Source: Serinibacter arcticus (GTDB lineage Bacteria > Actinomycetota > Actinomycetes > Actinomycetales > Beutenbergiaceae). From it: a stretch of DNA of 64,000 bases. The notes under the pieces are model-generated. The model saw only the letters and a program-made list of their open reading frames with translations. It did no database searches and was not told the DNA's origin. Made by a program: the position numbers and the translations under genes. Location: positions 620,001-684,000 of the forward strand of contig NZ_RHPJ01000002.1 of the NCBI RefSeq assembly GCF_004786095.1, in the 5' to 3' direction. Positions 16,288-24,038 of the stretch are shown here, one piece after another; within the stretch, counting starts at the first letter, position 1; every line of letters starts with the position of its first letter.

Positions 16288-16305
16288 CTAACGTAGTGCT
16301 AACGT
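16288..16305 (+). promoter_or_regulatory. Direct repeats upstream of the Lsr2-domain gene
   Basis: CTAACGT occurs twice (16288-16294 and 16299-16305), 11 bp apart, or one helical turn. It lies in a locally AT-richer patch about 40 bp before the ATG at 16345. This could be an activator or repressor site or part of the promoter. Confidence 0.35.
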
Positions 16306-16344
16306 GTTCCCACCAAGTTCGGCGCCGATCATTCAGGAGGCGGT

Positions 16345-16533
16345 ATGACCCGGCGAACAATGGCTCCCGACAGCGACGACGTGGCTCCCGACGACGAGGG
16401 CGACGACGGCACCGACACCGTCTGCTTCGGATATCGCGGCCAGCAGTTCGAGGTCGAGCTGGACGCGGCGCAGCAGCACGCGCTCGACGCTGTGCTGCGG
16501 CGCTACATCGCTGCAGGGCGCGTCACGGTCTGA
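16345..16533 (+). CDS. Lsr2 N-terminal-domain-only protein
   Basis: A 62-residue protein. After an acidic N terminus (DSDDVAPDDEGDDG) it has TVCFGYRGQQFEVELD and AALDAVLRRYIAAGR-like segments, matching the dimerisation domain of Lsr2 (beta hairpin plus helix). The linker and the DNA-binding domain with its RGR motif are absent. A strong Shine-Dalgarno (AGGAGG, 16335-16340) precedes the ATG, so translation is likely. It may pair with Lsr2 and alter its oligomerisation; this is inferred. It ends overlapping the 3' end of the TetR gene by 11 bp. Confidence 0.75.
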   Translation: MTRRTMAPDSDDVAPDDEGDDGTDTVCFGYRGQQFEVELDAAQQHALDAVLRRYIAAGRVTV

Positions 16534-17101
16534 CGGGTCGGCGCATCCCGCCCCAGAACGTGGCGACGGCGCTCTCGACCGGCACCTGCTGGTTGCCCGT
16601 GAGGCGTGCGAGCATCAGGCCGCTCAGGAGCGCGAGCAGCCCGGAGGCGTGCTCCTCGGCGTCGGTGTAGCCGCAACGCTCGATGAGCTGGGCCGTCATC
16701 CGGTGCATCGCCCGGCGGGCCGGCGAGGCCGCGCCGAGGAGAGCGGCGAGCTCCGGGTCTTTCCGCAGCTCGATCAGCAGCACGTAGTGCGCGATCTGGT
16801 CCGACTCCGCGTCCTGGAGCCGGCGCATCATGCCGACGATCACGGCGATCGCCTCGTCGTCCGTGCGCACGTCGTCCAGCGCGGTCACGTCGATCTTCGC
16901 GTCGAAGCGCTCCGCCAGGAGCTCGGTGGCACGCGTGAGCAGCTCGGCGCGGGTCCGCGCGTAGTACGACGTCGTCCCCTGCGGGTAGCCGAGGTGAGAG
17001 TCGATGGCGCGGTGGGTGACGGCGTGCAGGCCGGAGGTCGCGATCAGCTCGAGGGCGGCGTCGGCTATCCGGACCGGGCGGTCGCTGGGTGGTCTGGGCA
17101 T
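16523..17101 (-). CDS. TetR-family transcriptional regulator
   Basis: A 192-residue regulator. The N-terminal helix-turn-helix is readable as RIADAALELIATSGLHAVTHRAIDSHLGYPQGTTSYYARTR (shown here in parts: IADAALELIA, HAVTHRAIDSHLG, TTSYYARTRAELL). The C-terminal ligand-binding part is alpha-helical with no recognisable effector site. The ATG at 17101 lies 7 nt after TACACT (17114-17109), suggesting a leaderless mRNA; a TTG at 17119 is possible but would place the start inside this promoter. No adjacent target gene is obvious. Confidence 0.88.
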   Translation of the reverse strand: MPRPPSDRPVRIADAALELIATSGLHAVTHRAIDSHLGYPQGTTSYYARTRAELLTRATELLAERFDAKIDVTALDDVRTDDEAIAVIVGMMRRLQDAESDQIAHYVLLIELRKDPELAALLGAASPARRAMHRMTAQLIERCGYTDAEEHASGLLALLSGLMLARLTGNQQVPVESAVATFWGGMRRPVRP

Positions 17102-17169
17102 CGAGGGCAGTGTAGTCAAGGCTCCCGGGAGGTCCCGTCCCGATGCCGACGCCGACGCCGCCTCTGCGT

Positions 17170-17499
17170 TCAGTGTGCGCGCTCACTCTCGTACCGGGCG
17201 CGCACCCGGGCGGGGAGGCGACCGCGGTCGCTCAGCTCGATGCCGTGGGCGGCCGCCCACGCGCGTATCTCCGCCGCCTCGGCGCGGGCCCGGGCGCGGC
17301 GGGTCGTGGCTGCGGGTCCGCGCGTCGGTCGGCCGGCGTCGACGTAGTCCGCGAGGATCTCCGCCAGGGCCTCGCGATTGCTGCGCCCGAGGTCGATCTC
17401 GTACTCCGTGCCCTCGTAGGCGAAGGTGACCGTGCGCACGTCGACGTCGATCGAGGGGTCGAGGTCGTCGACCTTCACGACGGTCGTCCTGTCAACCAC
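17170..17499 (-). CDS. lsr2: Lsr2 nucleoid-associated protein
   Basis: A 109-residue H-NS-like xenogeneic silencer. The N-terminal dimerisation domain covers about residues 4-57 (TVTFAYEGTEYEIDLGRSN). A basic linker follows, then the C-terminal DNA-binding domain IRAWAAAHGIEL with RGR at 92-94 that inserts into the minor groove of AT-rich DNA. It begins with GTG, preceded by GGGAG. A 14-bp palindrome lies just upstream (17512-17525). Together with two N-domain-only relatives in this window it suggests an Lsr2-modulating network. Confidence 0.93.
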   Translation of the reverse strand: MVDRTTVVKVDDLDPSIDVDVRTVTFAYEGTEYEIDLGRSNREALAEILADYVDAGRPTRGPAATTRRARARAEAAEIRAWAAAHGIELSDRGRLPARVRARYESERAH

Positions 17500-17511
17500 G
17501 TCGGTCTCCCG

Positions 17512-17525
17512 CGAGCACGTGCTCG
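17512..17525. promoter_or_regulatory. Palindrome at the lsr2 translation start region
   Basis: CGAGCACGTGCTCG is a perfect 14-bp palindrome, 12 bp upstream of the lsr2 GTG and next to its Shine-Dalgarno. It could be a protein-binding site or an RNA hairpin affecting ribosome access. Confidence 0.35.
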
Positions 17526-17709
17526 AGCGCGCTGCTTGCGACGGCGTGGCCGGTCGCAGACGCATGGTGTCCGGATGCGGGCGCTCGATGTCGGAACGGC
17601 CGGGGGCGGGGGAGAACGATGTCGTCCGTCGTTCTCGTTCGGCACTCGTCGTGCTCTCGTCCGGTGCGGGGGCACGCACCGAGACGTCTCAACAGATCCT
17701 ACGCCGCCC

Positions 17710-18660
17710 TCACGTCGCGGTGCGGCCGTCCCAGCCGCCGAAGACGTGCAGCCCGAGGTCGTCCGCGAGGATCTCGGAGGCGATGCGCCCGCGCACGCTG
17801 GTCCCCTGGGCGTCCAGCGGGGGACTCAGGACCGCCGCACCCAGGCCGCCACGCGCCGACAGCACCACGCCGCCCGAGACGCTCGACTTCGCCGCCACCC
17901 CCACGCGCCGCATCCACCGGCCCGATCCGTCGTAGACGCCGCACGTGGCCATCACCGAGACGACGTCGCGCGCGACGGTCGCCGGGACGACCCGCACGCC
18001 CGTGACCGGGTTGACCCCGCCGCCGGCCAGCGTGGCGCCCATGACGGCCAGGGACCGCGCGTCCACCATGACCGCGCAAGCCCGCGCGTAGACGGCGACG
18101 GCGTCGTCCGCCCCCACCGCCAGCGTCCCCTCGGCGCGCATCAGGTGGGCGAGGGCGTGGTTGCGGTCGCCGAGCAGGTGCTCGCTGGTGGCGACGTCGT
18201 CGTCGACCACGAGGTCGGTGCCGGCGAACGCGGACAGCCCGCGCAGGATGCGCTCGGAGCGCTCGTCCACGCCGTCGCCCTCCACGAGGGCCGCCGTCAG
18301 CAGCGCGCCGGCGTTGACCATGGGGTTCGGCGGGCGGCCCGTGCCGCTCTCCAGCTTGATGGCGTCGAACGCCTCGCCCGTCGGCTCGATGCCGATGCGC
18401 TCGATCGCCTCGCCGTCCGTGTCCAGGAGCGCGAGCGCGAACAGGAACGGCTTGACCGCCGACTGGACGCTGACGGCGACGTCCCCCTGCGCCGAGGAGC
18501 GGACGGTGCCGTCCGGGAGGGCGACGGCGACCGCGCACAGGTCGGGATCGGCGTCGGCGAGCTGCGGGATGCTCGTGCTGACCTGACCGTCACGCTCGGG
18601 GAGGACCCGATCGCGCAGAGCGTCGAGGTCGTAGGTGCGGGGGTCCTGGGGGCGACTCAT
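17710..18660 (-). CDS. glsA: Glutaminase (serine beta-lactamase-like fold)
   Basis: A 316-residue GlsA/YbgJ-type enzyme that hydrolyses L-glutamine to glutamate and ammonia. The catalytic pair is S67 and K70 in SVQSAVKPF. Other family blocks are LESGTGRPPNPMVNAGAL, HALAHLMRAEGTL, YARACAVMVDARSLAVMG and AAKSSVSGGV near the C terminus. No regulatory domain (STAS or ankyrin) follows. It is a single-gene unit, divergent from the small gene at 18747. Confidence 0.94.
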   Translation of the reverse strand: MSRPQDPRTYDLDALRDRVLPERDGQVSTSIPQLADADPDLCAVAVALPDGTVRSSAQGDVAVSVQSAVKPFLFALALLDTDGEAIERIGIEPTGEAFDAIKLESGTGRPPNPMVNAGALLTAALVEGDGVDERSERILRGLSAFAGTDLVVDDDVATSEHLLGDRNHALAHLMRAEGTLAVGADDAVAVYARACAVMVDARSLAVMGATLAGGGVNPVTGVRVVPATVARDVVSVMATCGVYDGSGRWMRRVGVAAKSSVSGGVVLSARGGLGAAVLSPPLDAQGTSVRGRIASEILADDLGLHVFGGWDGRTAT

Positions 18661-18746
18661 CCGCCCACTGTGCCAGGCGTGCGCCGTCGGGCCGGAACAG
18701 GTCCCGGGAGCGCGGTGTTGACCAGGGTGAGGAGAAGGAGGACGCC

Positions 18747-18920
18747 ATGAGCACCACCTGGACGGATCCGCGCGAGCAGATCGAGATCAGCGTCATGATG
18801 GCCAACGGCCGCCTGGCCCCGCGGTGGTTCGCGACGCGCGAGGAGGCCGAGGCCTGGGCGAGGCCGGAGGAGGGCGAGCGGGTCGTGGAGTCGAACGCCG
18901 TCTGCAGCTGCGACCGCTGA
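18747..18920 (+). CDS. Small 57-residue protein of unknown function
   Basis: An ATG frame with a strong Shine-Dalgarno (AAGGAG, 18735-18740, spacing 6). The product has an orderly composition: STTWTDPREQIEISVMMANG, then APRWFATREEAEAWARPEEG, ending in ESNAVCSCDR with a CxC motif. The middle looks like a beta hairpin followed by a charged helix. No family was recognised. A robust terminator (18966-18997) follows, supporting a real transcription unit. The CxC end could bind metal, but that is inferred. Confidence 0.7.
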   Translation: MSTTWTDPREQIEISVMMANGRLAPRWFATREEAEAWARPEEGERVVESNAVCSCDR

Positions 18921-18965
18921 CCCCGCGCCCGTCCCACGCCTCGTCCCACACACTGCGAGACGCCG

Positions 18966-18997
18966 CGAGGGGCGGTCCCTGACGGGACCGCCCCTCG
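18966..18997. terminator. Hairpin terminator between convergent genes
   Basis: A 14-bp perfect inverted repeat (18966-18979 and 18984-18997) with a 4-nt loop lies between the small gene at 18747 and the leftward lipoprotein gene. It could act on both strands. Confidence 0.75.
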
Positions 18998-19041
18998 TGG
19001 GCTGCTGCGGTTCGTGCTGTGCCGCGGAGGCGGCGGGGCGA

Positions 19042-19860
19042 TCAGCCGACGCTGGGCATCTCGGTGATCTGGTCGGCCGGGGGAGCGGTGATCGTCACCG
19101 GCTCGCCGAAGCCGGACATGATCGTCTCGGTGCTCGTGGACTGGCCCGCGACCTCCATCGCGACGAGCGACTTCACGAAACGACCCTCGCCGTCGAGCCA
19201 CACGTCGTAGGCGATGATGTCGGGAAGGGCGGCGGCACCGGCCGCGTCACCCGCGATGGCGGCGGAGTCGACCGTGAGCTTCCAGTGGTCGGCCTGGGCG
19301 CCGTTGACGTCCTCCTGGCCGACGAGCTCGGCGCCCGTGATGGCGTCCTGGAACATCCGCATCTGCGCCAGGGGGTCGGCGTTCGCACCGCTGGCCTCGG
19401 CCGTCGCCTCGTCCATCTGCGTCCACATGCCGCCGGTCATCTCGCCCATGTTCATGTAGATGGCCCCGTCGACCATGACCATCTCGACGGACTGGCCGCC
19501 CAGGTTCAGGGCCATCTGCGAGGACGGCGGGGTGGTGGTGTAGTCCACGACGCCGTCGGAGACGGTCTCCATGCCGCCGATGGACGACGTCACGGCGATG
19601 GTGGCGGTCGTCAGGTTCTCGAGACCCTGGGCGTAGGCGTCCAGGAACTGGGCGGTCGCGTCGCCGCTGTCGGCGGTGGCGTCCTCGGACGCGCTCTCGG
19701 ACTCCGAGGGCGACTCGGTGGCCGACGGCGACGCCGACTCCTCGGTGGTGGCGGAGCCGGTGGGCGAGCTCTCCTCGTCACCGGAGCCGCCGCAGGCGGC
19801 GAGTCCGAGGGAGAGGGCAGAGGCGGCGGCGATCGTCAACAGGGTGCGTGAGGTTCTCAT
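19042..19860 (-). CDS. LppX/LprAFG-like lipoprotein
   Basis: A 272-residue secreted lipoprotein. The signal peptide ends in the lipobox LAACGG (Cys at about 23), followed by a long Ser/Glu/Thr-rich linker (about 25-65). The body resembles the LppX_LprAFG fold, with alternating strands such as GAIYMNMGEM and DHWKLTVDSA, which in relatives carries lipids to the cell surface. The ATG lies 6 nt after TACGTT (19872-19867), indicating a leaderless start. Fold assignment is by pattern only. Confidence 0.75.
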   Translation of the reverse strand: MRTSRTLLTIAAASALSLGLAACGGSGDEESSPTGSATTEESASPSATESPSESESASEDATADSGDATAQFLDAYAQGLENLTTATIAVTSSIGGMETVSDGVVDYTTTPPSSQMALNLGGQSVEMVMVDGAIYMNMGEMTGGMWTQMDEATAEASGANADPLAQMRMFQDAITGAELVGQEDVNGAQADHWKLTVDSAAIAGDAAGAAALPDIIAYDVWLDGEGRFVKSLVAMEVAGQSTSTETIMSGFGEPVTITAPPADQITEMPSVG

Positions 19861-19951
19861 GCCTCGAACGTACCGAACCCGCGGCGCCGGCGCGGCACCG
19901 ACGGGTGGGGAGAGGTGCCCATCCCGCTGCCGCGGCTCGGGCGGCGTCGGC

Positions 19952-20440
19952 TCAGTACGAGCTGCTGCTGACCACGGCGGCGAAGATGGCGATGTAGGCG
20001 ACGACGGCGGCGATCCCCAGCGCCAGCAGGCCGTACCCGACCCACAGCGCGGCGACGGCCATGCCCCGACCCGTCTGCTGCGGGTTCTGGCGCAGCTGGG
20101 ACAGGGCGATGTGGCCGCACACGATCCCGGCGAACACGGACAGTCCCGTGACCAGGCCGGCGAGCGAGCAGACGAGCGCGATGAGCGCCATCTGGTTCTG
20201 CTGCGGCTGGCCACCGTACCCACCGGAGGCGTACGGCGTCGTGGCGTAGGGCGAGGCCGCGTAGGGCGACGGCGCACCGTAGGGCGGGGCGGGCGGGGCG
20301 CCGTGCGCCGCGTCCTGCACGCCGCCGTAACCCGACGAGGAGCCGTACGACGGCGCGGCGGGCTGGCCGTAGCCCGGCGCGCCGTAGGGGGGCTGCTGAC
20401 CGGAGGACTGACCGTCCTCGGAGCCGTAGGGGTTCGTCAC
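19952..20440 (-). CDS. DUF4190-type membrane protein with Gly/Pro/Tyr-rich N terminus
   Basis: A 162-residue protein. The first half is a low-complexity cytoplasmic tail rich in Gly, Pro, Tyr and Ser (repeats of PYGAP, PYA). The second half has two hydrophobic helices around a cytoplasmic loop HIALSQLRQNPQQTGRGMA, the typical DUF4190 arrangement. Function is unknown; such proteins often sit in envelope or division loci. The GTG at 20440 follows GAGGA and lies 11 bp after the stop of the LytR_C gene, so the two are probably co-transcribed. Confidence 0.75.
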   Translation of the reverse strand: MTNPYGSEDGQSSGQQPPYGAPGYGQPAAPSYGSSSGYGGVQDAAHGAPPAPPYGAPSPYAASPYATTPYASGGYGGQPQQNQMALIALVCSLAGLVTGLSVFAGIVCGHIALSQLRQNPQQTGRGMAVAALWVGYGLLALGIAAVVAYIAIFAAVVSSSSY

Positions 20441-20451
20441 GGTGTCCTCGC

Positions 20452-21075
20452 TCAGGCTGCGTCGGTGTCGGAGGTCTCGGGCGGCAGGGCGCAACCCTCG
20501 AGCCCCACGATCGGGGCCGCGGGGTCGAGCGTGGCGACCGCCGGGTCGTTCATGTTCTCGTACCCCTCGCCGAGGACCAGGTCGATGGTCGCGTCGGTGC
20601 GGGCGGGATCGAACAGGATCTCGGTGCTCGGGAACAGGGCCGCGAGCGTGTAGGCCTGCGTGACGCCGTCGCCCCCCGTCACGATGAGCGCGGTGCCGGG
20701 GTAGGTGCCCGCGGCGTAGTTCGCCGTCGTCCCGATCACGACGCCGACACCGGAGATCGCCTGGCTGACGCTTCCGGCGAGGCCGGATCGCGTGGTGCCG
20801 TTGTAGACGTTCGCGGTGATCTGGTCGTAGGTCACGGGGAGGGCGCCGGCCGCGGGGCACGGGGTGAACTGCGCCGCCTCCTCCTGCGCCCGCAGGTCCG
20901 TGAAGTCGCGGTCGAACGGGCTGGGGAGGATGCCCAGGAAGACTCCGAGCCCGGCCAGACCCGTCGCGATCAGGATGACCGCGAGGGTGCCGAACACGAT
21001 GGTCTGCCGCTGCAGCAGGTGACGACGGCGCAGCGTCTTGCCGCGCGCGACGTCCTGGGAGGGCGTGGTGGTCAC
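20452..21075 (-). CDS. LytR C-terminal (LytR_C) domain membrane protein
   Basis: A 207-residue protein with one N-terminal transmembrane helix (about residues 29-50) and an extracytoplasmic LytR_C domain. Its core strands read ITANVYNGTTRSGLA, then ILFDPARTDATIDLVLGEGY. LytR_C occurs in wall-polymer ligases of the LCP family but here stands without an LCP domain. The GTG lies 6 nt after TACGGT (21087-21082), suggesting a leaderless mRNA. The DUF4190-type gene follows in the same direction. Confidence 0.82.
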   Translation of the reverse strand: MTTTPSQDVARGKTLRRRHLLQRQTIVFGTLAVILIATGLAGLGVFLGILPSPFDRDFTDLRAQEEAAQFTPCPAAGALPVTYDQITANVYNGTTRSGLAGSVSQAISGVGVVIGTTANYAAGTYPGTALIVTGGDGVTQAYTLAALFPSTEILFDPARTDATIDLVLGEGYENMNDPAVATLDPAAPIVGLEGCALPPETSDTDAA

Positions 21076-21100
21076 GATCCCACCGTAGTCGAGGCGGGCA

Positions 21101-21397
21101 TCAGCCGAGCTCCAGGACGCGTGCGTGGATGGTGGTGCGCTGCTGCAGCGCGGAGCGCAGCGCCCGCTGCAACCCGTCCTCCAGGTAGAGCTCGCCCCGC
21201 CACGCGACCACGTGCGCGAACAGGTCGCCGTAGAAGGTCGAGTCCTCGGCCAGGAGGACGCGCAGGTCGAGCTGCGTCCGGACGGTGGTGAGCTGGTCCA
21301 GCCGGAGCTGGCGGGGCGGGAGGTGCGCCCAGTCACGCGTGCTGACGAGGCCGTGGTCGGGGTAGGGCTTGCTCTCGCCGACGGCCTTGAAGATCAC
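21101..21397 (-). CDS. Conserved small actinobacterial protein, possibly a degenerate ParB/sulfiredoxin-like fold
   Basis: A 98-residue protein beginning with a motif like FKAVGESKPYPDHGL. The end, YLEDGLQRALRSALQQ, resembles the DGHHR-A-A signature of ParB/Srx-type domains with the catalytic His-Arg lost. A ParB-like order of strand (RLDQL), helix (LRVLLAEDSTF) and strand (VVAWRGELYLEDG) is seen. Function is unknown and the fold link is an inference. The GTG start is 6 nt after TAGGGT (21409-21404), a clear leaderless arrangement. Confidence 0.65.
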   Translation of the reverse strand: MIFKAVGESKPYPDHGLVSTRDWAHLPPRQLRLDQLTTVRTQLDLRVLLAEDSTFYGDLFAHVVAWRGELYLEDGLQRALRSALQQRTTIHARVLELG

Positions 21398-21491
21398 TCG
21401 TGAACCCTACCGACCGACCCGCCGCGCGGGTGGGGTGGCTGAGGTGGCTCGCGTGGAGGTTTCGCGAAGGTGCGGGCCGCCGCGGTCGACG

Positions 21492-22931
21492 TCAGTCGCC
21501 GAGGTCGCCGCGGAACGTCTCCACGCGCTCGGCGCGCGGTGACCCGCCGTGCTCGGACACGCCGTCGCCGGAGTCGTCGTCGGAGCCGTTCCACCCCGGC
21601 ACGTGCACGAAACGTGAGACCACGGTCCCGATCGCGAGCAGGATCGTCGGGTAGACGGACAGGTAGACGCGGAACGCGGTCGCCGGGTCGTCGCCGGGGT
21701 CGGCGCCGTTGCGGAACCCGAAGAACAGCGTGAGCGACGCGAGCGCTCCGGCCACGATGAGGCCGTTCAGCCGGCCGAGCACGCCGAAGGCCGAGAGGAA
21801 GATGCCCTCGCGGTGGATGCCGTGACGACGGGCGTCGTCGTCGAGGACGCGCGCCATGATGAGGTCGTTCGTCGCGAGCACGCCCGAGTAGCCGACGGCG
21901 ATGCACAGGCCGGCGAGCACGGCCGTCAGCAGGGAGTCGGCGAAGTAGATCGGCACGAACGCGAGCGCCGCGATGGGCAACGCCGTCTTCCAGACCCGCT
22001 CCGCGCCGTACCGGCGCACGGCCCGCGCCCACAGCGCGAGCATCCCGATCGCGCCGACGACGACGGCGACCTGCAGGATCGTCGCCTCCAGCCCACCGCC
22101 GCCCAGCACGTAGCGGACGTAGAACTGCAGCCCGTTCAGCACGATGGCGATCGCCGAGCCGTAGCAGGCGTTGACGACGCCGATCGTCCAGAAGTAGCGG
22201 TTCGTCACGATCTGGCGGATCGAGGCGAAGAACGGCGGGCGCTTCTCGTCCGCGATCGCCGGGTTCTCCCTGATGCCGAACGCCATGTACAGGATGACGC
22301 CGACGCCGATGACGCCGAAGATGACCGCCAGGCGGGAGTAGCCGACGGTCGGGTCCGTGCAGCCGACGGCGTCGACCGGGCAGCCCAGCACGTTCTGCGC
22401 CAGCACCGGGGTCAGCCCGAGCGCCAGGATCATCGCGACCAGCTGCGCGCCCTGGCGGATGCCGTTGGCGGAGGCCCGGACGCGCTCGGCCGGGAACAGC
22501 TCCGGCAGGAGCGCGCCGTAGTTGGCGTTGATGAGCGAGTCGGCCATCTCGCTGAGGATCGCGAAGACCGCGAACCAGATCACGAGCGACGTCGCGGACG
22601 CAGCGACCGAGCCCGGCACGCTGAACAGCGCGATCATCGCCCCGAGGAGCACGAGCGACCCGACGACCAGGTACGGCTTGCGCCGCCCCCAGCGGGATCG
22701 GGTGCGGTCGGAGAGGTAGCCGAAGACGGGGTTGTCGATCGCGTCGAGGATCCCGTAGATCGCGTAGACGCCGGCGAACACCGTCGCGTCCATCCCGAGG
22801 AGCTCGACGTAGAAGTAGAGCATCGAGCCCTTGATCAGGTTGATCGGGATCGAGGTGCCGAACATGCCGACCCCGTACCTGAAGGGTGAGGTGCGGCGCT
22901 GCCCGCGGTCGGCGGGGACCTGCTGCTGCAT
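21492..22931 (-). CDS. MFS sugar:cation symporter, GPH family
   Basis: A 479-residue transporter with about 12 helices. The N terminus RYGVGMFGTSIPINLI and the loop GYLSDRTRSRWGRRKPYL are hallmarks of glycoside-pentoside-hexuronide symporters, followed by NANYGALLPELF. It probably imports a glycoside with Na+ or H+. The ATG at 22931 lies 2 bp after the LacI gene stop, so regulator and transporter are one operon and the regulator probably responds to the imported sugar. The C-terminal tail is hydrophilic and rich in Asp/Gly/Glu. Confidence 0.88.
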   Translation of the reverse strand: MQQQVPADRGQRRTSPFRYGVGMFGTSIPINLIKGSMLYFYVELLGMDATVFAGVYAIYGILDAIDNPVFGYLSDRTRSRWGRRKPYLVVGSLVLLGAMIALFSVPGSVAASATSLVIWFAVFAILSEMADSLINANYGALLPELFPAERVRASANGIRQGAQLVAMILALGLTPVLAQNVLGCPVDAVGCTDPTVGYSRLAVIFGVIGVGVILYMAFGIRENPAIADEKRPPFFASIRQIVTNRYFWTIGVVNACYGSAIAIVLNGLQFYVRYVLGGGGLEATILQVAVVVGAIGMLALWARAVRRYGAERVWKTALPIAALAFVPIYFADSLLTAVLAGLCIAVGYSGVLATNDLIMARVLDDDARRHGIHREGIFLSAFGVLGRLNGLIVAGALASLTLFFGFRNGADPGDDPATAFRVYLSVYPTILLAIGTVVSRFVHVPGWNGSDDDSGDGVSEHGGSPRAERVETFRGDLGD

Positions 22932-22933
22932 CG

Positions 22934-23938
22934 TCAGACCGTGCTTCCGGGCACGAGGTGGGGCGGGAGGACGAGGTTCTCCCCGGGGGTGCCACCGCCG
23001 TCGAGCCGGCCGATCAGGATCCGCGCGGCGGCGTCGACCATCTCCACCAGGGGGTTGTGGACCGTGGTCAGGCGGGGGGTCATCGCGGCGGCGGCGCCGA
23101 GGTTGTCGAACCCGACGATCGCGACGTCCTCCGGCACGCGCAGCCCGCGGTCCTCCAGCGCGTGCCTGACCCCGACCGCCATCACGTCGGAGGCCACCAC
23201 GAGACCGTCGAGGTCCGGGTGGCGGTCGAGCAGGCGATGGGCCGCGGCCTCGCCGCCGGCCGCGGTGAAGCCGCCGTCGTCGACGGCGTCGGCCGGGAGC
23301 CCGGCGTCGGCCAGCGCGCGGGTGAACCCGTCGAGGCGGTCGATGGCCGCGGTCATGTCGGTCGGACCGGTGACCGTGCCGAGCCGGCGGCGTCCGGCGT
23401 CGAGCAGCGTCTGGGCGGCGAGGCGGCCGCCCTCGACGTTGTCGACGTCGACGTAGCTGATCCCCTCCGACCTGAACGGGCGCCCGATGAACACCACGCT
23501 GCGCGAGCCGCGCAGGGCGTCCTCGAGGCCGTCGCCCCGGTGCGGGGACGTGATGATCGCGCCGTCCACGTGTCCGGCACGGAGGTAGCGGGCCATCTGC
23601 CCGACCGGCTGCCCGGCGTGGTTGATGAGGAGCACGAGCTGCGTCTGCGTGCCGGCGAGCGCGCCGCTGACCCCGCGCACGACGCCGAGGAGGAACGGGT
23701 CGGAGACGAACAGGTCGTCCGGTTCGGGGATGACGAGCGCGATCGACCCGGTCTGGGACGTCGCGAGCGCGCGGGCGGCTCGGTTGGGGGTGAAGCCGAG
23801 GTGGGCGATGGCGGCCTCGACGGCGGCCTGCGACGCGGGCGAGACCCGATCGCCGCCGTTGATGGCGCGACTCGCCGTGGAGCGTGAGACACCGGCCTCG
23901 CGCGCCACCTCGTCCAGGGTGGGTGCCTGGTGCGTCAC
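22934..23938 (-). CDS. LacI-family transcriptional repressor
   Basis: A 334-residue regulator. The N-terminal helix-turn-helix is TLDEVAREAGVSRSTASRAINGG, with hinge segment NRAARALATSQTG (each motif part of the standard LacI layout), followed by a periplasmic-binding-protein-like sugar domain. The GTG at 23938 was chosen for the GGAG 5 nt before it; a GTG at 23953 is also in frame. A TAGGTT hexamer (24041-24036) would give a 90-nt leader. It is the first gene of an operon with the GPH symporter. Its operator was not identified with confidence. Confidence 0.9.
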   Translation of the reverse strand: MTHQAPTLDEVAREAGVSRSTASRAINGGDRVSPASQAAVEAAIAHLGFTPNRAARALATSQTGSIALVIPEPDDLFVSDPFLLGVVRGVSGALAGTQTQLVLLINHAGQPVGQMARYLRAGHVDGAIITSPHRGDGLEDALRGSRSVVFIGRPFRSEGISYVDVDNVEGGRLAAQTLLDAGRRRLGTVTGPTDMTAAIDRLDGFTRALADAGLPADAVDDGGFTAAGGEAAAHRLLDRHPDLDGLVVASDVMAVGVRHALEDRGLRVPEDVAIVGFDNLGAAAAMTPRLTTVHNPLVEMVDAAARILIGRLDGGGTPGENLVLPPHLVPGSTV

Positions 23939-24038
23939 GTCGACTCCGATCACTGACCGCGGACGGTCGAGGTGCCGCGACCACGGGAATCGTACCGGCG
24001 GGACCCGCGTGGGTCGTTCCTGCGGGAGTGCCGCGAAC

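Larger units (their letters stand above)
15943..16344. other. Gene-poor 400-bp stretch
   Basis: No conserved protein was found. It includes one candidate short ORF (16113-16250) and, at its right end, promoter-like repeats before the Lsr2-domain gene. The rest shows nothing beyond high GC. Confidence 0.5.

Noticed and set aside
17101-17119. TTG at 17119 as the TetR start.
   Set aside because: It overlaps the TACACT hexamer that positions a leaderless start at ATG 17101.
23939-24010. Operator for the LacI/GPH operon.
   Set aside because: Only a weak, imperfect symmetry around GGTACGATTCCC was seen, not enough to call a site.
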